From NCBI GenBank assembly GCA_036741235.1, contig DAINSQ010000192.1:1-8981 (forward strand): a stretch of DNA of 8,981 nt. Reading direction: 5' to 3'. The position numbers and the translations under genes are program-made. The notes beneath the pieces are model-generated. The model ran no database searches. It saw nothing but the letters and a program-made list of their open reading frames with translations, and was not told where the DNA came from. Numbering within the stretch: the stretch's first letter is position 1; the number at the start of each line of letters is the position of its first letter. Of this stretch, positions 1-6,200 are shown one piece after another. Origin of the DNA: JABWBR01 sp036741235. Lineage in GTDB: Bacteria; Bacteroidota; Bacteroidia; Chitinophagales; Saprospiraceae.

Positions 1-15
1 CTTTAGGGGTGTGGG

Positions 16-30
16 TTCGCAATTCGCGAA
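16..30. promoter_or_regulatory. Small palindrome upstream of the HxlR-type regulator
   Basis: The bases TTCGC-AATTC-GCGAA form a 5-bp inverted repeat, and the last eight bases (23-30, TTCGCGAA) are themselves a perfect palindrome. It lies about 44 nt before the regulator's preferred ATG. HxlR-family dimers bind short inverted repeats and often autoregulate, so an operator is possible. One short palindrome could easily arise by chance, and no matching second site was seen in the window. Confidence 0.2.
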
Positions 31-73
31 TAACACGGTCAACCTAAATAGATACCAAAATTCAACATTAATA

Positions 74-436
74 ATGCCTGATTTCATCTACAACGGAAAA
101 GTCTACTACAACCCGGTAGAATTCGCCATGGACCGCCTGGGCGGCACCTGGAAAATGCCCATCTTGTGGCGATTAAAAGACAAGGTGTACCGCTTTAGCG
201 AACTCAAAAGATCTATTCCCCATATTTCCGATAAAATGCTGACCAGCCAGTTGCGGGAATTGGAAGCCGACGGTTTTATCATCAGAACAGTCTACGCTGT
301 AGTCCCTCCTAAAACAGAATACGCCATCTCCGAAAAAGGCCGGTCGTCTATCCCCGTCATCGAAATGATCCGCAATTTCGGACTTGAATTGATGAAAATT
401 GAAGGCGTGGAAACTGATGATTATAAGTTGACGTGA
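74..436 (+). CDS. HxlR-family winged-helix transcriptional regulator
   Basis: A 120-residue protein of the usual HxlR/DUF24 length, expected to act as a DNA-binding dimer in the cytoplasm. The family core is clear: YNPVEFAMDRLGGTWKMPIL (residues 12-31) corresponds to the family's CPVE..LDLIGGKW entry helix. A helix-turn-helix follows at about 41-69 (FSELKRSIPHISDKMLTSQL onward), then a wing strand pair at about 71-89 ending in YAISEKG. The start is the ATG at 74; a GTG at position 11 is in frame but would add 21 residues unlike the family. The leader is A/T-rich with no Shine-Dalgarno sequence. The protein has no cysteine, and the thiol that serves redox or electrophile sensing in YodB/HypR-type members is replaced by Asn13, so a thiol switch is excluded. 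Its signal and targets are unknown. The co-directional dehydrogenase gene at 606 is the nearest candidate target in the window. Confidence 0.88.
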   Translation: MPDFIYNGKVYYNPVEFAMDRLGGTWKMPILWRLKDKVYRFSELKRSIPHISDKMLTSQLRELEADGFIIRTVYAVVPPKTEYAISEKGRSSIPVIEMIRNFGLELMKIEGVETDDYKLT

Positions 437-438
437 GG

Positions 439-558
439 GGTTCTCTGTTGTAGGTTGTAAGTTGTAGGTTGTAAGTTTGTTTATGAGTTTAAGCGTTTAT
501 GGGTTTATGAATAAGAGTAAACCTATAAATCAATAAACCCATAAACGAACAGAGAACC
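439..558. repeat. 120-bp palindromic element with nested inverted repeats
   Basis: Two perfect inverted repeats are nested. The outer arms are GGTTCTCTGTT (439-449) and AACAGAGAACC (548-558). The inner arms are CGTTTATGGGTTTAT (494-508) and ATAAACCCATAAACG (533-547), 15 bp. On the right the arms are contiguous (533-558, 26 nt). On the left they are separated by 44 nt containing a tandem heptamer repeat, as if that tract had been inserted or had expanded in one arm. The element begins two bases after the regulator's stop codon. No T-run follows either end, so it is not a typical intrinsic terminator. The 11-bp outer arms resemble the ends of a small non-autonomous element, but no direct target duplication abuts them. 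It could also be an intergenic palindromic repeat or an RNA processing or stability signal. Confidence 0.72.
447..474 (+). repeat. Tandem heptamer tract (GTTGTAR x4)
   Basis: Four perfect 7-bp units alternate as GTTGTAG, GTTGTAA, GTTGTAG, GTTGTAA, which is two copies of a 14-mer. The tract degenerates into GTTTGTT at 475. It lies in the left arm of the palindromic element and has no counterpart in the right arm, so copy number may vary by slippage. The related heptamer GTTTATG occurs three times just downstream (480-510). Confidence 0.8.
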
Positions 559-605
559 GACGACTCATCATTGCTTTAATCCCCAATATTCATTATATTA
601 CGGGT

Positions 606-1748
606 ATGAAAAAGCACTATAACATCGTCATAGCCGGCGCGGGAGGCATAGCCCAGGCCGCCGGATTGCTCCTGGCAGAATGGAGCGAAGTTACTCCGAC
701 CCTCTTCATCGGAAATCGCACACTCGACAAAGCGAAGCAGGCAGCCCAATGGATTGCAGAGGGGGCTACCAAGCCTTGTGAAGTCAGCGCATTTCACCTC
801 ATTAGCGATGCCCTGAGCGATGAAATGAGGACCATCCTCAAAGACGCGCATATCTTGCTCGACTGCCTGCCCGGTAGTATGGCGCCCAAGATGGCCCGGC
901 TGGCCAAAGCTTTTAACCTGCACTACGCCAATATGACGGAATACGTAGCGGAAACCAACCAAATCATGGAATTGGCCCGCGACGCCGAAACGGGATTTGT
1001 GCTCCAAACGGGTATCGCCCCGGGTTACATCGACGTATTGGCGCATGGCATGTTTCAACAGTTTTGCAGCGACTTCGGCGTTGACAAGGTTGATAAAATA
1101 GAGATGAAAGTTGGCGCGCTCACCGACCACGCCGTTGCGCCCCACTACTACGGCTTCACCTGGAGCCCGGTAGGCGTAGCCACCGAATACGTCAAAGACG
1201 TTGTGGCCATCCGTAATTTCAAAAAAACTCAACTGCACGCCTTGTCAGAGAGAGGAACGATTATCATTGACGGCATTACTTACGAAGACGACCTGACCTC
1301 CGGCGGCGCCGCCGACCTGCCCGATTTCCTCGAAGGAAAAGTCCGCGATCTCGATTACAAAACGCTGCGCCATCCCGGCCACTATGCCTGGGTAAAAGCG
1401 CAACTTACCGCATTGCGCAGCGACTCCGACCCCTTCGCCGCTTTTCAGCGTACGCTGGAACGGGAAATTCCGCACGTTGAAGACGATAGAATCGTGCTGT
1501 ATGCCGCCGTACAAGGTCGTGACGCAAACGGAACACTGCGAAGAAGAGAAGTCGGCAAACTGATTTTACCCCAGTTGGTTGGCCGCCGCAAATTGCGCGC
1601 GATCCAAACAACAACCGCTGTGCCGATGCTGCAAGCCGCTCAAATGCTGCTCGAATCGCCCCGCAAAGGAGTAGTGCTCCAAAGTCAGATCGATCCCTGG
1701 CCATTCCTCAACGGCAATTTTGTGACGCCGGTGTACGGCACGGTATAG
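606..1748 (+). CDS. Saccharopine dehydrogenase-like NAD(P)-dependent oxidoreductase
   Basis: A 380-residue protein of the saccharopine dehydrogenase/carboxynorspermidine synthase/lysine dehydrogenase superfamily, expected to be cytosolic. The N-terminal Rossmann fold is clear: IVIAGAGGIAQAAG (residues 7-20) gives the glycine-rich loop, and IGNRTLDKA (35-43) ends the second strand. The Asn-Arg there is more usual for NADP than NAD binding (inference). Family landmarks follow: LLDCLPG (84-90), LQTGIAPGYIDVLAHG (133-148), FTWSPVGVATEY (184-195) and YKTLRHPGHY (251-260). The last two belong to the catalytic domain inserted between the Rossmann halves. Length is normal and no frameshift is seen. 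The superfamily oxidises or forms secondary amines of amino acids and polyamines. Nothing here identifies the substrate, and no lysine or polyamine biosynthesis gene lies nearby. It starts at ATG 606 with only about 47 bp after the palindromic element, so its leader must be short. Confidence 0.85.
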   Translation: MKKHYNIVIAGAGGIAQAAGLLLAEWSEVTPTLFIGNRTLDKAKQAAQWIAEGATKPCEVSAFHLISDALSDEMRTILKDAHILLDCLPGSMAPKMARLAKAFNLHYANMTEYVAETNQIMELARDAETGFVLQTGIAPGYIDVLAHGMFQQFCSDFGVDKVDKIEMKVGALTDHAVAPHYYGFTWSPVGVATEYVKDVVAIRNFKKTQLHALSERGTIIIDGITYEDDLTSGGAADLPDFLEGKVRDLDYKTLRHPGHYAWVKAQLTALRSDSDPFAAFQRTLEREIPHVEDDRIVLYAAVQGRDANGTLRRREVGKLILPQLVGRRKLRAIQTTTAVPMLQAAQMLLESPRKGVVLQSQIDPWPFLNGNFVTPVYGTV

Positions 1749-1756
1749 GATTTTCG

Positions 1757-1764
1757 TAATTTTG
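1757..1764 (+). promoter_or_regulatory. Candidate Bacteroidota -7 promoter element for the U32-ferredoxin pair
   Basis: TAATTTTG matches the Bacteroidota -7 consensus TAnnTTTG exactly. It sits 18 nt before the U32 ATG in the 34-nt gap after the dehydrogenase. Transcription would begin near 1770. No TTTG was found at the expected -33 spacing (the closest TTTG ends at 1722, too far upstream), so the pair may instead be read through from the dehydrogenase gene. Confidence 0.33.
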
Positions 1765-1782
1765 CCTGCTTATTATTTTATC

Positions 1783-3021
1783 ATGATGAACAGGCTAATA
1801 GAACTTATGGCGCCCGCCGGCTCCTGCGAATCGCTGATGGCAGCCATCAAGGCGGGTTGCGATTCCGTCTATTTCGGCGTTGAACAACTCAATATGCGGG
1901 CGCGCTCCAGCAATAATTTTACGCTGGACGACTTGAAGAATATTACCCGTATATGCAACGAAAATAACGTCAAATCTTATCTGACGTTGAATACGATATT
2001 ATACGACCACGATATTACCCTCATGAAAACCATTATGCAGGCGGCCAAAGACAACGGCGTGACGGCTGTGATAGCCTCCGACCTGGCCGCGCTGAATTTT
2101 GCCCGCAAAATCGGACTGGAAATTCACATCTCCACACAAGCCAATATCTCGAATATTGATACGGTTGAGTTTTTTGCCGCTTATGCCGACGTGATGGTGC
2201 TGGCCCGCGAACTCAGCCTCAAACAAGTGGCAGAAATCTGTCGCGAAATTAAAAGAAGAGACATCAGGGGCCCCAAAGGCGAACTCGTGGAAGTAGAAAT
2301 TTTTGCCCACGGCGCCCTGTGTATGGCCGTCTCCGGCAAATGCTACCTGAGCCTGCACTCCCATTTTGCCTCCGCCAACCGGGGCGCCTGTATCCAGAAT
2401 TGCCGACGCAATTATATCGTAACCGACAAAGATGAAGGCATCGAGTTCGAAATCGAAAACGAGTATATCATGTCGGCCAAAGACCTCTGTACTATCGGTT
2501 TTTTGGATAAAATTCTCGACGCCGGCGTGAAGGTGCTCAAAATTGAAGGCCGGGGCCGCTCCGCCGATTATGTCTATACGGTCGCCAAATGCTATAAAGA
2601 AGCGCTAGAAGCCATTCATCACCATAATTATACCCCCGAAAAAATTGCCGAATGGACGGCCCGGCTGGCAACTGTCTACAATCGCGGCTTTTGGGACGGC
2701 TATTACCTGGGGCGGAAAATGGGCGAATGGAACGACGAATACGGCTCTAAGGCTACCCAAAAGAAAATTTATATCGGCAGGGGCATCAAGTACTACGACA
2801 AGGCCCATGTTGCCGAGTTTGTGCTTGAAACGCACCAATTGCAAGTGGGCGACGCGATTATGATCACCGGCCCTACTACCGGTTATGTTGAAGCGACCAT
2901 AGAAGAGCTGCGCATCGCCAATGCCGGCGCCGATAAAGCGCAGAAAGGCGATACGATAACTTTCCCTTTGCGCGAAAAAATCAGACCCTCCGATAAGTTG
3001 TACAAAATTGTGGATGCCTGA
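1783..3021 (+). CDS. U32-family protein (peptidase U32 fold), probable RNA-hydroxylation enzyme
   Basis: A 412-residue U32-family protein, called a collagenase-like peptidase in older annotation. Characterised relatives install hydroxyl groups on RNA pyrimidines: TrhP makes 5-hydroxyuridine at the tRNA wobble base and RlhA makes 5-hydroxycytidine in 23S rRNA. The N-terminal barrel carries ELMAPAGSCESLMAAIKAGC (7-26) and VYFGVEQLNMRARSSNNF (29-46). The U32 signature runs from HGALCMAVSGKCYLS (176-190) to SANRGACIQNCRR (197-209), with Cys180, Cys187, Cys203 and Cys207 as a likely metal or Fe-S site. VLKIEGRGRS (251-260) and a C-terminal beta-rich domain (about 325-412) follow. ATG 1783 is chosen over a TTG at 1762 that would overlap the -7 element; ATG 1786 is an equally possible start. 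The stop overlaps the ferredoxin ATG by one base (TGATG), so the two are probably co-translated. Family assignment is firm; the RNA substrate is not determined. Confidence 0.92.
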   Translation: MMNRLIELMAPAGSCESLMAAIKAGCDSVYFGVEQLNMRARSSNNFTLDDLKNITRICNENNVKSYLTLNTILYDHDITLMKTIMQAAKDNGVTAVIASDLAALNFARKIGLEIHISTQANISNIDTVEFFAAYADVMVLARELSLKQVAEICREIKRRDIRGPKGELVEVEIFAHGALCMAVSGKCYLSLHSHFASANRGACIQNCRRNYIVTDKDEGIEFEIENEYIMSAKDLCTIGFLDKILDAGVKVLKIEGRGRSADYVYTVAKCYKEALEAIHHHNYTPEKIAEWTARLATVYNRGFWDGYYLGRKMGEWNDEYGSKATQKKIYIGRGIKYYDKAHVAEFVLETHQLQVGDAIMITGPTTGYVEATIEELRIANAGADKAQKGDTITFPLREKIRPSDKLYKIVDA

Positions 3022-3257
3022 TGACGGTGCAAATTACCCAACAACGGGAAAAATGTATAGGCTGCAACGCTTGCGTGGAAGCAGCCCCCTACCGCTGGCG
3101 CATTTCCCGCACCGACGGCCGCTGTACGCTGATTGGCGCAAAAGAGAAAAGAGGTTTTTACACTGTAAATGTCCACCGCCACGAACTGGAGGACAACCTG
3201 CTCGCCGCTAAAAACTGCCCCGTGCATATTATTTCGGTGAAAATCACCTCAAAATAA
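3021..3257 (+). CDS. Single-cluster [4Fe-4S] ferredoxin
   Basis: A 78-residue soluble electron carrier. The ligand set is Cys12, Cys15 and Cys18 in CIGCNAC, plus Cys66 in a CP pair near the C-terminus. This is the C-x2-C-x2-C...CP pattern of monocluster bacterial ferredoxins, with one [4Fe-4S] cluster. An additional Cys35 lies outside the pattern, and no second cluster motif is present. The ATG begins on the last base of the upstream TGA stop, so translation is probably coupled to the U32 gene. The likely role is electron supply or cluster support for that enzyme, which is inference from the coupling. The last 14 bases, including the stop, overlap the 3' end of the convergent PorU2-like gene, leaving no room for a terminator between them. 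Confidence 0.9.
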   Translation: MTVQITQQREKCIGCNACVEAAPYRWRISRTDGRCTLIGAKEKRGFYTVNVHRHELEDNLLAAKNCPVHIISVKITSK

Positions 3258-6200
3258 CCAGCTTTCCCATTCCTCCCTTGAAATAGGCATCCGCCGGACC
3301 GGCGTGCCGGCCGTATTCCTTGCCCTTGCTGTCCTTGGCCAAAACACGGTACAAATACACCCCATTCGCCAGGCGGTCGCCGTAGTCGTCGGTTCCATCC
3401 CAGGCATAATCGGTGCGGTGCGTACCGATGCGCAAGGGGCCCAGTTCCGCCTGGGTAAGCGTACGCACTACCCTGCCAGATACGGTCATAATTTGTATGC
3501 TAAATTGCGCCGGCGGCTCTTCGCCTGTAAGCGTATATACAAATTGAGTGGAAGTGGAAAACGGATTGGGATAGTTCAATACATTGGAAATGCGGGCTTC
3601 GGTGATGACTTCAAAGCTTACCCTATAGTTCAGCTGGCCCGAGGCATTGCCGGTGGCGTCGCGGCCTTGTACGATAAGGGTATATACTCCGCTTTCCGTG
3701 AAATGGGGCGTCCATTCCAGCTTTGCGTAGTTGTCGGCGCCGGCGCCTGTAGCCGGCAGGAACCGCAATGCTCCCGTGGCGTAGTCCAGGGGTTCTAATT
3801 CCACGGCGCCGGGGCGCTGCAAATAGGCCTGCAATACCGCCGTATCGGATAGCGCGAGGTAGCGGTTTTCATCTTTTAAACTTACCACCACAAAGGGCTT
3901 GGCCGATACCAGGTCGCCGTTCATGATGTGGATACCGTCAAAGGTGACGTCGAGCAGCGGGTTTTCTCTGTCGCGGCCAACATAAAAATCGAGCAGGCCG
4001 ATGTTGTTGAAATCATAGCGCTCAGGCTGATCAGGGCCGGGGTTGACTTCCACGAGCAAACGATGAGGGCCGCTCAGTACTCGGGTATCGGCGCTGAACA
4101 CCGGCTGCAAGGTGTCGCCGCCAGGCAAGGGCGCATAACGGCGGAAATACCGGGTTTCTTCATTGACGCTGTTGATGATGGTGTACTTCACCAACAGACT
4201 GTCCATGTTTTGCTGGGTAACATTGGCCACCGACAGGCGCAGCAATAAGGGCTCGCCCTGTTGCAGGGTATCGCGGTGGAAATCCCAGCCCAGATTGGGC
4301 GACAGCGCGGCGTCGGGCAGTTCCTGGTACAATACGGTCCAATGCTGCAACTGCGGCGGCGTGCGGTTCACCTGGTCGGAACTGGCGTATCTCAGGCGCA
4401 AATATGGATATACCGCCGCGTCAATCCAGGATAAAGTCGTATCGGTCGCAGTAAAATTCGGCACTAACAAATCGGAGGTGTTGTCGGCTTTTATTCCATG
4501 CAATTCCAGGGTTTCCTGGTCTTGGGGCTCAATACCGGCGCGGCGCCACAACAGCCGGCCCCATTGTTGCGCAGGGCCTATGCGGCCGGTAAATATGGCG
4601 CCCTGCGTCCAGGGGCGAAATACGTTAAAGGTTTCCTGGATGGTACTGCCGTCTTCCGACATCCATTCTTTTACTTCAAAACCGGGGTCGTCTTTGCGGT
4701 ACATCAGGAAATACGGCCGGGGGCCTGTAACAGCAGTTTGCCGGATCAACCCCGCGCCTTGCGCTTCCAGGATCTGGAATATATTGGTTCCGAATGTAAT
4801 TGAATCCGCCGCCCATAACTCCGGATCGTAGTCATTGTTATCCAACTGCGCTTGCAGACTCATCACGATCACGTAGTTGCGAGCCGGGATGGAGTCGCGC
4901 AGGAAACGCATGAGCGTCTCGCGCTCAGTGGCATTGCGGGTCCAGAACGGGAAGATGGGGTGGTCGTAGGTTGTGGTATAATGCGATCCAAATCTTCCCG
5001 GCGCCGTATTATACCAGGGCGCAAGCGTAAGGGAGTCAAACACATACACCACGACGCCTCTATTTACCGTGCCGCCGCCACTGATAAAAAAGTAAGTATC
5101 GTTATTGACATCAACGGTTGGGTTGGTAGCGGATAACAACCCGTTGCGAATGCGGAATTCCAGCAGGTCGTTGCGATACGCAAACGCGCGGGTATCGGGC
5201 GGATAATCGAGCGTTGTTCTTTCGTTGTCGTTTAATTGGTAATAATGCCCTTGCCGCCAGCCCGCCGGGCTATTGTCAATATAGGTAAAAGAGGCATTCG
5301 ACCACACAAATCCTTGTCCGGCAATACTATCTGCGCTCACTCGCCAATAATAAACCGCGCTGTCGCGCCAGTTGACCGCCGGCGTCCATTGCAGCAGTCC
5401 GCCAGCTTGTTCAACTTCATGGCGCAAATAGGCCGGGCTATTAAACAAAGCCGAGGTATCCAATTCAAAAATATAGCGCTGAAGCGGGGCAAGGGCATCG
5501 GCTGTGGAAGCGAAAAGTGTGATATTAGTTTGATTGACAATACTATACAAAGCCGGCGCGACAATTTCCACCCCATTGGCAAAAATATACAACCGGACGC
5601 CGGGGGTACCGTCGGGGCCGATAAGGCTGTTATTCTGGGCCGCTTCGGGCTGCGGCCATTCCGGGGCTGTATTATCGCCGTTAATTTGAAAATAAAAATA
5701 GTTGAAACCCACTGCCGGTTTGCCCAAAACGGGAATGGTAAAGCTGTAGGAAGCGCGATAAGCGGGGGCTATTACCTTTTTATCAACAGCCACCACTTGC
5801 GTGCCGTTGGGCAATTGGCGCAGTATTTCCAGTCGAACGCTGTCTTGCTGGTATTTGCCGAGGTTTACCAATTCAAAAGTAATCGTCAGACTGTCGTCCT
5901 GCGCGTTGGGCCTGGAGGGGTTAAAAGCCAGGCTTTGGGGGTCGATTTTGTAATCGGGGCCTTCCAGGGGCGTAATTTTCGTCGAGGGGTCGCCGTTGAG
6001 GGTAAATTGCTGGAGCAACACGCGCAACCCCACCCAGTTGGCCGGGTTGTCGTATTGCCGCAGGCAATCGTGGAAAGCCTTGCCCAGGCTTTGTCCGTAG
6101 CGTTCGTTGCCGATTTTGCTATATAAGGTACGCCCGATTTTATTGAGTTCATTAGACAAGCCAAAGCCGGTGGTGGCCATAAAGGCGATGGCGCCCTTTT

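Noticed and set aside
11..73. GTG start at position 11, giving a 21-residue extension of the HxlR regulator
   Set aside because: The added residues look unlike the family, and the ATG at 74 gives the normal 120-residue length.
494..547. 15-bp inner palindrome as a terminator for the HxlR gene
   Set aside because: The stem is A/T-rich with a 24-nt loop, and no T-run follows on either strand.
1762..1782. TTG start at 1762 for the U32 gene
   Set aside because: It overlaps the TAATTTTG promoter-like element, and two ATG codons (1783, 1786) directly precede the conserved ELMAPAGS motif.
5236..6126. Long + strand open frame (296 codons) inside the PorU2-like gene
   Set aside because: It is the antisense shadow of a well-supported coding sequence, has no recognisable domain, and is one of several such frames across 3304-8121.
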